Shown: positions 16,543 through 25,399, counted from the stretch's first letter. The stretch: DNA of 33,720 bases from CAJQHK01 sp038142525 (GCA_038142525.1 JAYQKE010000026.1:1-33720); one strand, 5' to 3'. The notes: generated by a model not told the origin, from the sequence alone. Numbers and translations are program-made.

Positions 16543-17538
16543 ATGGGTGAGGAAAAAATAGGATATTTAAAATACGAAGGTGAATCATTTGTTGATGGTT
16601 ATGTAGATGCCAGAAAGCAGGCTGAGGCAATTTTGGGATTTGATGAATCGTTTAGAAGCGTCATTGCATTAGAAAACTCTGAATTTGAACAATTAGATTT
16701 TAGTATTCCTGTTAAAATTGAACAAGGATCGTTAATAATTTATCTTGGTGCAATATTAACTCCATTCGTTTGCAAATATATGTCTAAGGCTGGAGAGGTA
16801 GTTGCTGAAAAGGGATTTTCTGAGCTTGGGGTTATAAAGAATGATTTACCAAAGTTGCAAAAGGCAACTTTGAAAATCTTGCAATCAGTAGTGAAAATTT
16901 CAAAACATGTTGGTTCAATAAAAAACAAGAAATTTAAAAAAATAATCCCCAAAGAAATTAATAATCAAAACTTTGTAGAGATTACAAATGAGAATGATGA
17001 GGTGTTGTTAGTTTTAAAAAAGCATCATGATATATTCATAAAAATTCCTGACAAAATTTTATCGAAGAATGTTAAGTTAATTAATGGTAATGAAAAGTTA
17101 ATTATTGGTGTGTTTGAAGGTGAAAAAGAAGAGGTTGTGGAGATTAGTCAAGTAGACAAAGTAATTTTTCATGATTTAAATGACGATGTTGATGAAGAAA
17201 TAATTTTACCAGATTTAAAACATGGAGATATTGTTACTGACCTAGAAGGAAAAATTAATAAAGTCATAGAGAATAAAAATAAATTTAGCTTTGCTTACAA
17301 TAACCACATAATTGACTGCTTACTAGAAGAAGGAGCAAGAGTGGGAAAATTTAAAAACAAGATTATCTCCGAAGATAGCGAAAATATTTTTGCAACAGTT
17401 AAGATTTCTGGCGTCGTAAGTAGAGAAGGCAAAGAAGGTTTGGCAACAGCAAAAAAGCCAAAAATTATATTATCCAATATAAAGAAAATCGAAGGAAATA
17501 AAGAAATCAATTTATTTAATTTTAACGAAAATGACTAA
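16543..17538 (+). CDS. uncharacterised 331-residue protein between hsdR and hsdM
   Basis: I do not recognise this protein with confidence. The start, GYLKYEGESFVDGYVDARKQ, and a hydrophobic segment at residues 62-78 (SLIIYLGAILTPFVCKY) resemble a loose group of uncharacterised proteins found beside restriction genes. The middle is lysine/aspartate-rich beta sequence, and the C-terminal 100 residues (IIDCLLEEGARVG, ATVKISGVVSREG) look like a beta-barrel or OB-like domain. It starts 3 bases after the hsdR stop and overlaps hsdM by 8, so it is made with the restriction complex. The hydrophobic stretch is short for a membrane anchor but could insert. No nuclease or ATPase motif is visible. An accessory or effector role is inference. 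Confidence 0.8.
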   Translation: MGEEKIGYLKYEGESFVDGYVDARKQAEAILGFDESFRSVIALENSEFEQLDFSIPVKIEQGSLIIYLGAILTPFVCKYMSKAGEVVAEKGFSELGVIKNDLPKLQKATLKILQSVVKISKHVGSIKNKKFKKIIPKEINNQNFVEITNENDEVLLVLKKHHDIFIKIPDKILSKNVKLINGNEKLIIGVFEGEKEEVVEISQVDKVIFHDLNDDVDEEIILPDLKHGDIVTDLEGKINKVIENKNKFSFAYNNHIIDCLLEEGARVGKFKNKIISEDSENIFATVKISGVVSREGKEGLATAKKPKIILSNIKKIEGNKEINLFNFNEND

Positions 17539-18961
17539 CCTATCAGGAATAATAAAATCAATCCAAAATATAATGCGTCAAGATGGTGGTGTTGATGGGG
17601 ATGCTCAAAGACTATCTCAACTTTCTTGGATGTTATTTTTAAAAATGTTTGATGAAAAAGAAGAAGAAAAAGAACTTTTAGATTCATCTTATAAATCGCC
17701 AATTCCACAAAATTTAAGATGGAGATCTTGGGCAAAAGATGATGAAGGAATGACGGGAGATAGCCTAATTGAATTTATCAATAATCAACTTTTTCCAACT
17801 CTTAAAAATCTTACTTTTTCAAAAGAAGAAAATGAGGCTGGTTTTGTAGTGAAGTCAATATTTGAAGATAGCTACAACTACATGAAAAGCGGAACTCAAA
17901 TTAGACAAGTAATTAACAAAATTGATGAAATAAATTTTAACCGTAAAGCCGATCAAGATCAATTTGGTTTAATTTATGAGGGATTACTATCAAGCCTACA
18001 AAGTGCTGGAAATGCAGGTGAATATTACACGCCAAGAGCATTAACCAAATTTATTGTTGATATGGTTAATCCAAAGCTTGGAGAAAAGGTTTTTGACCCA
18101 GCTTGTGGAACTGGAGGATTTTTAACTTCAGTAATTGAACATATTAGAAAAAACGATGTTCACACTTTTGAAGATGAGTTATTGATTAAACAAACAGTAA
18201 GTGGAGTTGAATTTAAGCAACTTCCGCACATGCTTTGCACAACAAATATGATTCTGCACGGCATTTCAGCACCAACCAATATTTCTCGTGATGATTCTCT
18301 ATCAAGACCAATAAAAGATATTTCCGCTTCCGATAAAGTTGATGTAATTGTTGCAAATCCACCTTTTGGCGGATCGGTTAAAGATGGAATTTTAGCAAAT
18401 TTTCCAAAATCTTATCAAACCAAAGAAACGGCTGACCTATTTTTGGTGCTATTTTTAAAACTATTAAAGAACCACGGAAGAGCGGGAATTGTTTTGCCAG
18501 ATGGTTCACTTACTGGAGATGGCGTAAAAGCAAGAATTCGTGAAGAATGGCTAAAAGAATGCAATTTACACACCATAATTCGCTTACCAAATTCAGTTTT
18601 TGCTCCTTACGCAACAGTTGCAACCAATTTATTATTTTTCACAAAAGGAAGTCCTACCAAAGAAATTTGGTATTACGAACATAAATTGCCAGAAGATCAA
18701 AAAGCCTATTCAAAAACCAAACCAATTAACATTAAAGAATTCGGGTCAATCAAAAAATGGTGGGATAAAAGAATAGAAAGTGATGTTGCTTGGAAAGTTA
18801 ACATTGCAGAAATTGAAAAAAGAAACTTTGATTTAGATATTAAAAACCCTAATAAAATTGAAGAAAAGCAAGAATTTAGCAGTCCAGAGTTAATTAAAAT
18901 GCTTGAAGACTCTTTTGACGAGACCAAGAAAATTTTATCTGAAATTAAGGGTGATTTATGA
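17531..18961 (+). CDS. hsdM: type I restriction enzyme methyltransferase subunit HsdM
   Basis: The 476-residue protein has the HsdM N-terminal helical domain (SQLSWMLFLKMFDE) and the N6-adenine methyltransferase domain. DPACGTGGF at 189-197 is the AdoMet-binding motif I and NPPF at 276-279 is the catalytic motif IV; GEYYTPRALTKFIVDMV just before motif I is a typical HsdM block. It methylates adenine in the sequence chosen by HsdS and, with HsdR, forms the restriction complex. The start overlaps the 331-residue gene by 8 bases and the stop overlaps hsdS by 4 (ATGA). The gene is intact. Confidence 0.95.
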   Translation: MTNLSGIIKSIQNIMRQDGGVDGDAQRLSQLSWMLFLKMFDEKEEEKELLDSSYKSPIPQNLRWRSWAKDDEGMTGDSLIEFINNQLFPTLKNLTFSKEENEAGFVVKSIFEDSYNYMKSGTQIRQVINKIDEINFNRKADQDQFGLIYEGLLSSLQSAGNAGEYYTPRALTKFIVDMVNPKLGEKVFDPACGTGGFLTSVIEHIRKNDVHTFEDELLIKQTVSGVEFKQLPHMLCTTNMILHGISAPTNISRDDSLSRPIKDISASDKVDVIVANPPFGGSVKDGILANFPKSYQTKETADLFLVLFLKLLKNHGRAGIVLPDGSLTGDGVKARIREEWLKECNLHTIIRLPNSVFAPYATVATNLLFFTKGSPTKEIWYYEHKLPEDQKAYSKTKPINIKEFGSIKKWWDKRIESDVAWKVNIAEIEKRNFDLDIKNPNKIEEKQEFSSPELIKMLEDSFDETKKILSEIKGDL

Positions 18962-20279
18962 GTTGGAGAAAATCAATAATTAGTACTTTTCTTTTTGAAA
19001 GAAAAGGCAGATACAAGCCTAATGATGAAAATATTTCTGGGCTAGAAAGATTAGAAAAGATTGATTTTTCTGGCAAATTTTATATCGGTCAAAAATCTTC
19101 AAGAACTGATATGATTTTGATTAAAAAAGGTGATTTCGTGATTTCTGGAATCAATGTTGCGAAAGGTGCGATGGGGATATATCGCGAAGATAATGATATA
19201 ACCGCAACAATTCATTACTCATCTTACACTTTTGATGAATCAAAGATTGATATAGATTATTTTGAACATTTTTTAAAAAGTGTAGAATTTGTGAAACTAT
19301 TGGGAGAGCAAGTAAAGGGTGGAATTAAAACTGAAATTAAGGCTAAACACCTTCTTAATCTTACTATTTCATTACCTCCCACGATTGAACAGCAAAAACA
19401 AATTGCTGAAAAATTAAAACAAAGCGAAGAAAAACAACAAGATCTTCAAAGCCAAATTGAAAACCAAAAGACTTATTTAAAAAATCTTAGAAAGCAGATT
19501 TTACAAGATGCTATTGAAGGAAAATTAACTAAGGAATGGCGTGAAAAAAATCCCAATATTGAACCAGCAAGTGAGCTTCTAAAAAAAATCAAGAAAGAAA
19601 AAGAGAAATTAATAGCTGAAAAGAAAATCAAAAAAGAAAAGCCATTACCACCAATTGAAGAAGGTGAAATTCCTTTTGAATTGCCTGAAAATTGGGTTTG
19701 GACAAGATTAGGAGAAGTTTGTTATAGAATACATTATGGCTTTAATGCTTCCGCTAAAAAAGAAAAGGACGGGGTGAGGCTTTTGAGAATTACAGATATT
19801 CAAGATAACAAGGTTTGCTGGGATAGCGTTCCTGGATGTGACCATTCTCAAAAAGATATAGAAACCTATGGTCTTAATGAAAATGATATAGTTATAGCAA
19901 GAACTGGAGGTACAATTGGTAAAAGTTTTTTGGTTAAAAACAAAACTGTAGAATCACTTTTTGCTTCTTATTTGATAAGATTAATTCCTTCAAAAATATT
20001 GTTGCCAGAATACATAAAAATGTTTTTAGAAACCCCGATATATTGGAAGCAATTACTTAATGCGATTTTGGGGAGCCGGACAGCCAAATGTTAACGGAAG
20101 TTCCTTGAAAATTATCACTTCCACTCCCACCAATCCCCGAACAACTTGCAATTGTATCAAAACTTAAAACCATAATACAAAAACTTGATGAAGCCGAAAA
20201 GCAAATCGAAAAAAGTTTTGAGACTAGCGAGCTTTTAACTAAAGCTGTTTTGGCGGAGGCTTTTAGAGATCATGAATAA
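18958..20279 (+). CDS. hsdS: type I restriction specificity subunit HsdS, two frameshifts near the 3' end
   Basis: HsdS has two target-recognition domains, each followed by a conserved helix. The first TRD ends in SLPPTIEQQKQIAEKLKQ and a long coiled coil with LRKQILQDAIEGKLTKEW. The second starts near FELPENWVWTRLGEV and runs to KMFLETPIYWKQLLNAI. As written the frame then stops at 20092. Two single-base shifts near 20075 and 20100-20112 restore GQPNVNGSSLK and then LPLPPIPEQLAIVSKL and a closing coiled coil to the TAA at 20277. Restored length is about 440 residues, normal for HsdS. Without them the second conserved helix is lost, which would alter or disable recognition and allow half-subunits to dimerise. 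The next gene starts inside its last codons. Confidence 0.88.
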
Positions 20280-21237
20280 AGAATTGCATAGCGAAATTGC
20301 TGATTATTTAAAAGAAATTGATCAAGAAAAAGCAAATATCCAAGAATATAGCTATGGGAACAAAATATCAGAAAAAATCAAAGCAATTTTAAATAAAAAT
20401 TCTGGCTATGAAGCAAGTCAGGAAGACTTGGCAGAAATGATGGCGTTTGACTATATGCAAGATTATAAAAACAACAGTTGGAATACTTATTATGGACCGA
20501 TGTTTACTGGTCGGGATAAAAACGGACAGATTGTTGAATATCCATCTTTATCAAAAGTAGATCAAGTAATTCTGAATTATTGGGCTTCAAGATCAGAGGT
20601 TTCAAAAAATCCAATTCTAATATCAAGATATGCAGATTTAGTAGTTGATTTTTCTCCAGTTATTGTTGGCAAAGGAGCTGCGTTTGAGCTTATTAAGAAA
20701 GTTATAAATTCAAATATTGAGATTTGTAAAAATCTTATGATTCATCCAATTGATTGCAAAACTAAGATTAAACGAGCTTTAAATTTGGCTATAGGGTTAA
20801 ATAATCAAGATCAGATAAATAAAGTTAAAGAAGCAATAATTGATCTTGAAAAGAAGGTTGCGTCTGATGATAAAGCGGGATTATGGGGATTTTCTTTTAG
20901 GTGGCTTCTATTAGATTTTTCTAAAAAAATTGTTCTTAATCAAGTAGAAGAATCTAAGTTAGTTAATGAGATGGAAGATAGGCTATCTAGAGTTGAAAAA
21001 GATATTTGGCTAACGGAGCATGCAGTTGTTATTTTAGCTCAATATTATGCCAAAAAAAATGATGAATCAAATTTAGTTCGTGTTCTTGGAATTTTAGAAA
21101 AGTCTTTAAAAGAGGATGATCGTTCAAATTCAGAACCACTATTAAAAACGCATGCTTATGAGAAGATACAGGAAATATATCAGCAATATTCAGATAAAGG
21201 CTTTAAACAAATAAAAGCGCCAATGAGAGAATTTTGA
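20272..21237 (+). CDS. N-terminal half of a DUF4209-type protein
   Basis: This 321-residue all-helical protein starts inside the end of hsdS and has no catalytic motif I can name. It opens MNKELHSEIADYLKEIDQ, contains YYGPMFTGRDKNGQIVEYPS and RYADLVVDFS, and ends at PMREF. Arrays of helices of this kind form the N-terminal part of longer DUF4209 proteins. Its TGA overlaps the TTG start of the next gene by four bases, and the two together match a single protein of about 600 residues, so this is either a coupled pair or one gene with a frameshift. It belongs to the restriction operon by spacing. Function unknown; defence is inferred from context. Confidence 0.65.
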   Translation: MNKELHSEIADYLKEIDQEKANIQEYSYGNKISEKIKAILNKNSGYEASQEDLAEMMAFDYMQDYKNNSWNTYYGPMFTGRDKNGQIVEYPSLSKVDQVILNYWASRSEVSKNPILISRYADLVVDFSPVIVGKGAAFELIKKVINSNIEICKNLMIHPIDCKTKIKRALNLAIGLNNQDQINKVKEAIIDLEKKVASDDKAGLWGFSFRWLLLDFSKKIVLNQVEESKLVNEMEDRLSRVEKDIWLTEHAVVILAQYYAKKNDESNLVRVLGILEKSLKEDDRSNSEPLLKTHAYEKIQEIYQQYSDKGFKQIKAPMREF

Positions 21238-22091
21238 AAGAGATGGCGCAGTTGGAGCTTAATTGGCAAGAATCTATGCAAGAAATTTCCACTTCTATTG
21301 AAATAAAAAAGGATAACATAGATGCTCTTAAAAAACGGATTTTTGGCGAAAATAAAGAAAATGATTTGGAATTAATTGTTGCTAAAATTGCCATCAATCT
21401 TTTGCCAACCAAAGAATCAATGAAATTAGGGCTTGATAGCTTGGTTAAAACTAATCCATTGAGTTATATGGTGACGACACAAATCATTCCTTATAGTGAT
21501 GGAGTTCCTATTGCAAAGCTTTCCTCCATTACAGAAGATTACGATAATCATTTCCAAAGATATGCTTCTCAACATTTGGAATTTAGTTCTATATATTTAT
21601 CGATAGTATTGGAAGAATTAAAGAAGCTTATTTCTAAGCAAGAATTTCTAGATTATTTTGCAAGTTCCATGTTATTTAAGAAGGAGAATAAAAAATATTT
21701 AGAAAGAGCAATTTCTGCTTATTTTGAAAATGATTATCTAGTTTCTTCTCATTTATTTATTCCCTTGATTGAGTCTGCTGTTAGGGAGTTGGTGAGAATA
21801 AGTGGTGGTGTAATTTTGAAAGCGAATAAAATTGGCGGATATGATCAAATGCCTCTTGGTTCACTCTTGAGCGGGCAAGGAGGAATTATAATAAATAGCA
21901 TTTATGATAAGATTTACAAAGAGATGGGATTTTATTTTCAATTAGTTTTAACGAGTTCTTGTGGAATGAATCTAAGAGATGATTTTGCTCATGGACTTGG
22001 AAAGGCTAAATTTCTGACAAAAGAGGTATCAGATCGTCTTTTCCATATTATTCTGTGCTTACTTCTTATTAAAGAAAATAGTGATAAATAA
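21234..22091 (+). CDS. DUF4209-type protein, C-terminal half with R-x4-H motif
   Basis: The 285-residue product begins at a TTG or possibly the ATG at 21243 and contains SHLFIPLIESAVRELVRISG, a GGYDQMPLGSLL turn and, near the end, GMNLRDDFAHGLG. The last is the DUF4209 signature, and its R-x4-H spacing is that of HEPN ribonucleases. DUF4209 is poorly known; the HEPN-like reading is mine. It is preceded by the helical half and ends 26 bases before a hairpin and 72 before the DUF262 gene, so the restriction operon probably ends here. A HEPN RNase beside a type I system would fit an abortive-infection effector; this is a hypothesis. Confidence 0.65.
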   Translation: MKEMAQLELNWQESMQEISTSIEIKKDNIDALKKRIFGENKENDLELIVAKIAINLLPTKESMKLGLDSLVKTNPLSYMVTTQIIPYSDGVPIAKLSSITEDYDNHFQRYASQHLEFSSIYLSIVLEELKKLISKQEFLDYFASSMLFKKENKKYLERAISAYFENDYLVSSHLFIPLIESAVRELVRISGGVILKANKIGGYDQMPLGSLLSGQGGIIINSIYDKIYKEMGFYFQLVLTSSCGMNLRDDFAHGLGKAKFLTKEVSDRLFHIILCLLLIKENSDK

Positions 22092-22117
22092 AGAGGTTTT
22101 TAAATTGTTTTCTAAGA

Positions 22118-22151
22118 AATTTGCGATAACATTCTAGTTTTCGCAATTTTT
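22118..22151 (+). terminator. candidate terminator after the restriction operon
   Basis: TTGCGA at 22121-22126 pairs with TCGCAA at 22141-22146, with A/T pairs extending the stem, and is followed by TTTTTCTTT. The loop is long (14 bases), so strength is uncertain. It lies between the DUF4209 gene and the DUF262 gene and would separate the two units. Confidence 0.45.
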
Positions 22152-22163
22152 CTTTAAAAACCA

Positions 22164-24249
22164 ATGGACGCAAAGGATAGAAAATTAATAGAATTTTTAC
22201 GTGATAAACAGCAATTTGTTGTTCCAATTTACCAGAGAACTTATAGTTGGAGAATTGCTGAATGTAAAAGATTGTTAAATGACATCAAAAATGTAGCCAC
22301 TAACGACTCAATAAAAAATCATTTTATAGGCTCTATTGTTCGTGTGAAAGAAAAATACGATGATAAAGAAATATCCACACAAGCAATAATTGATGGACAA
22401 CAGAGACTAACAACTTGCACTCTATTATTAGCCGCAATCACAAATTATATAGCAGAATCTAATGAAGCTAGAGCTGAAGAATTAAGAGATTTTTATCTCA
22501 TAAATAGCTATGGAAAGGATGATTTAAAATATAAATTAATCTTAACCAGAAACGATAAGTCCTCACTAATTAGCATTATCGAGAAACATTCGAATCAAGA
22601 ATTATCTTCAAATAAAATTAAATCAAATTTTGAATTTTTCAAAATGAAATTGCAGGTGAAGATCCAGAGATAATATTAAAAGGCATTAGAAAATTAATGA
22701 TTGTTGATATCTGTCTTGATCCCGAACATGATGATCCACAACTAATTTTTGAGAGTCTTAACTCAACCGAATTAAATTATCGCAAGCTGATCTTATTAGA
22801 AATTTTATTTTAATGGGTTTAAATCAGGATAAACAGATAAATATCTATGAGAATTATTGGTATTTAATGGAAAAAGATTTTGATCAAAATAATAGCAATA
22901 ATTATTTTGATCGATTTATGCGTGATTATTTAACTATCAAAAATCGTAACATTCCTAATATTAACAATGTTTATGAAACTTTTAAAAGTTATTTTGCAAA
23001 AGAAGGAGGGACAAGAGAGATAGATAAAATAATTTCTGATATTTTTGGGTTCTCAAAATTTTATACAAGAATAGCCCTAGAAAAAGAAGAAAATCCAAAA
23101 TTAAAACAGGCTTTCACTGACTTAAAAGAATTAAAAGTTGATGTTGCTTACCCTTTCTTACTCAATATCTACAATGATTTTGAAGATAAAATAATCGACG
23201 AAAAAGAATTTCTTGAAATTCTTAACCTGATTCAAAGTTATATTTTTAGAAGATCTGTATGCGGAATACCGACTAATTCCTTAAATAAAACTTTTGCAAA
23301 TCTTTATGAACAAATAGATCAAGATAATTATTTAGAAAGCTTAAAAGCCAAAATGATTTTGATGACAAATTATAGAAGATTTCCAAATGATTCTGAATTT
23401 ACAAAAGAACTAAAGGAAAAAGATTTATACAATATCAGAAACAGAAACTTTTGGTTAAGAAAATTTGAGAATTTTGACAGGAAAGAATATGTCAGAGTTG
23501 ATGATTACACCATCGAACATATTATGCCACAAAATCCAAATTTATCTGATGAATGGAAAAGAGATCTAGGGGAAAATTGGAAGGAAGTTCAAGATAATTA
23601 TTTGCATACCTTGGGGAATTTAACTTTAACTGGATATAATTCAGAATTAAGTGATAAGCCATTTGCCAGAAAAAAGACAATAGAAGGTGGTTTTGATCAA
23701 AGTCCGATAAGATTAAATAGGAGTTTAGCTAAATTTTCTGTGTGGAATGAAGATTCTATTAAGAAGCGTGCTGATATTTTAGCAAGTGAGATGGTTGATA
23801 TTTGGCAATTCCCTAAAATTTCAGATGAGTTATTGGATCAATATAAAGAGAAAAAATCAGAAGATAAGGTTTATACTATTGAAAATATGGAAGGTGGCCA
23901 CTTCCTAACTGATGGCCCTATGAGAGAATTATTCGAATTGTTTAGAAAAAAGGTAATTAATATTGACTCTGCAGTTAGAGAGGAATTTCTTAAATTATAC
24001 ATAGCCTATAAAACCGATACTAATTTTGTTGATGTTGTACCTCAAAAAAGTAAGCTAAGACTATCTTTAAATATGGATATTGATGAAGTATATGATCCAA
24101 ATAATCTTTGCATTGATGTAAAAAATAAAGGTAGATGGGGAAATGGAAGCGTTGAGGTTCACCTTAATTCTAAAGATCAGCTTGATGATGTAATGAATTT
24201 AGTTAAACAATCTTTTGATAAAAATTCAGAGAATTCATCTTCTTTCTGA
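22164..24249 (+). pseudogene. GmrSD-like DUF262/DUF1524 defence nuclease, two frameshifts
   Basis: The N-terminal DUF262 domain has PIYQRTYSW (21-29) and AIIDGQQRLTT (DGQQR 77-81), the ParB-like nucleotide-binding motifs of GmrS. After a shift near 22645 the frame gives EIAGEDPEIILKG and DDPQLIFESLNSTELN; a second near 22768 restores SQADLIRNFILMG, joining the long ORF at 22813. That ORF carries the DUF1524 His-Me nuclease region, EHIMPQNP and LGNLTLTGYNSE, and a final DUF5655-like domain (SAVREEFLKLYIAYKTDTNF). Restored length is about 694 residues, a fused GmrSD or BrxU-like enzyme that attacks modified phage DNA. As written it is broken, but the three pieces still match end to end. Confidence 0.85.
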
Positions 24250-24426
24250 ATTTATTGCATCTACAAATAAAATTAAATCTTTTAGCCATTCAAAATAGAG
24301 GTTGTTTTCTTCTTTTTTTAATTCCTGATACAACAACTCCCCTAATTTCTTATCATTTCTTGATAGCATATTTTCTATGCATATTTTTAATTCTTTGCTC
24401 GGAATATTGCTCATAAAATTCTTCAA
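24235..24426 (-). CDS. possible small protein overlapping the DUF262 gene end
   Basis: A 63-codon minus-strand frame starts at TTG 24426 (or ATG 24414) and ends inside the last codons of the DUF262 gene. It is helical and charged (LSRNDKKLGELLYQELKKEE, NNLYFEWLKDLILF) with no known motif. Composition is protein-like rather than a random antisense frame, and most of it lies outside the neighbouring gene. I see no strong ribosome-binding site. It could be a small orphan gene or chance. Confidence 0.35.
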   Translation of the reverse strand: MKNFMSNIPSKELKICIENMLSRNDKKLGELLYQELKKEENNLYFEWLKDLILFVDAINSERR

Positions 24427-24435
24427 AAATAGTTA

Positions 24436-24453
24436 AAAAATATCGATATTTTT
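24436..24453. promoter_or_regulatory. perfect 18-bp AT-rich palindrome
   Basis: AAAAATATCGATATTTTT is a perfect palindrome in the gap between the small minus-strand frame and the 93-residue plus-strand gene, close to where the defence island gives way to phage genes. It could be an operator or a bidirectional terminator. Direct repeats AAACGCT follow nearby (about 24475 and 24506). Confidence 0.35.
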
Positions 24454-24539
24454 CTCCTTATTAACTTGATGTTCAAACGCTCCCAAGCTAATATATACCT
24501 AGGTTAAACGCTTATATTAATAATTAAATTTTATAAAAA

Positions 24540-24821
24540 ATGACTTACTCAAATCAAGCAAATAGAACATATATTACCAAGGAAAAATATCACTGGGGAG
24601 AGTTCAGAAAAATTTCAGTAGGAATTGATTTTTCTGTTATGATTTATCCAGAAAATTGGAAAGAAATTGACAATCTTAAAGCAGGAGATTCACTCCTTTA
24701 TAAAGATGATCAAAATGCCAGATGGAATGTAAAATTTGATGGTCAAAATTTATTTTTTCAGGACAGAGATTGTCATAGCTGTAAAGTACAGGTTAAAAAA
24801 TCTGAACTTTTGATGAATTAA
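24540..24821 (+). CDS. uncharacterised 93-residue protein
   Basis: I do not recognise this protein. It starts MTYSNQANRTYITKEKYHWG, is mostly beta-like (FSVMIYPENWKEI, SLLYKDDQNARWNVKFDGQN) and ends with a CHSCKVQVKK segment with two cysteines. There is no signal peptide. The upstream TATATTAATAATTAAATTTTA could serve as promoter. It converges on the outer spanin gene, overlapping by four bases, and so sits at the boundary of the phage genes; it may be a phage morphon-type cargo gene or a host gene. Confidence 0.5.
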   Translation: MTYSNQANRTYITKEKYHWGEFRKISVGIDFSVMIYPENWKEIDNLKAGDSLLYKDDQNARWNVKFDGQNLFFQDRDCHSCKVQVKKSELLMN

Positions 24822-25027
24822 TAACATCTTTCTTTAAATTCCTGATTAAAATTATCAATCTGACGAAGTGTTTCTTCACTTAAGGAGTTTAGCTCTGACT
24901 GCGTTATTGTGATAGGATTTGCCCAAAGGCAGAGATTATTTACGGACGTATTTTTGCATCCTGCGCTTAACAGTAGAAATGTTATCATTCCTACGATTAA
25001 TTTGCCTCTTTTTAGATTTTTTTGCAT
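24818..25027 (-). CDS. outer-membrane spanin lipoprotein (Rz1-like)
   Basis: The ATG at 25027 gives 69 residues: basic MQKNLKRGK, a hydrophobic stretch and a lipobox LLSAGC whose cysteine would be lipidated, then a short periplasmic part with LCLWANPITITQSELNSLSE and a final C. That is the shape of Rz1-type o-spanins, with the two extra cysteines and the 'polar residue-P-I-x-I' block common in alphaproteobacterial phages. The 5' part lies inside the inner spanin gene in another frame, the classical Rz/Rz1 nesting. The pair fuses inner and outer membrane at the last step of lysis. The longer open frame to 25093 is not needed. Confidence 0.7.
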   Translation of the reverse strand: MQKNLKRGKLIVGMITFLLLSAGCKNTSVNNLCLWANPITITQSELNSLSEETLRQIDNFNQEFKERCY

Positions 25028-25137
25028 CGCCAAGATTATTTTTAAGTTGCTTAATTTTTTCTGATTTTTTGCCTTTAAAAAATCCAAAGCCAAAAATGGC
25101 GCAAATTCCTGCCAAAAAATATCATTGATTTGATCAT
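24936..25137 (-). CDS. inner-membrane spanin (Rz-like), frameshifted near the start
   Basis: The ATG at 25137 overlaps the holin stop (TAATG) and begins MIKSMIF. Removing one T from the six-T run near 25120 gives LAGICAIFGFGFFKG, a single membrane helix, followed by a basic coiled-coil-like region (KSEKIKQLKNNLGDAKKSKK) to the TAA at 24936. Restored length is about 66 residues. A helix anchored in the inner membrane with a periplasmic coil is what an i-spanin needs, and the o-spanin gene is nested within it. The missing frame may be a homopolymer sequencing error. Without it there is no proper start. Confidence 0.55.
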
Positions 25138-25389
25138 TAGTCCTTCGAGCATCTTCTTTTAATATTTATTCCTCTCTCAAACACACCAACGCCAAGCAAT
25201 CCACCACCTGAGATTAAAAACATATTGATAATGCCAAGAGCTGTTGTTTGCATCTGTCGTCGCACCTCGATAAAGTGAGTAAGCAAATAATATGGTAGAA
25301 AATATTATGCCTGTCGCTAACAGTATTGATCCCCATAATCTTTTGGAGGATTTATTTCCCTTGGAATCTTGTAAAAAATTATTTGTCAT
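25137..25389 (-). CDS. holin-like protein with two membrane segments, frameshifted
   Basis: The protein starts MTNNFLQDSKGNKSSKRLWG with a charged N-terminus and a first membrane helix (ILLATGIIFSTILFAYSLY). After ANNS the frame breaks near 25250; the next frame gives ALGIINMFLISGGGLLGVGV, a second helix, then a basic tail ending RRCSKD. Two helices, a short loop and a charged tail are the layout of class II holins. The neighbours are spanins, endolysin and an endonuclease VII gene, so holin is the natural reading. It would time lysis by opening the inner membrane. Restored length about 83 residues. Confidence 0.6.
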
Positions 25390-25399
25390 ATCTGTTAAT

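Noticed and set aside
24919..25128. Plus-strand ORF in the lysis region
   Set aside because: It is antisense to the nested spanin genes and has no recognisable motif.
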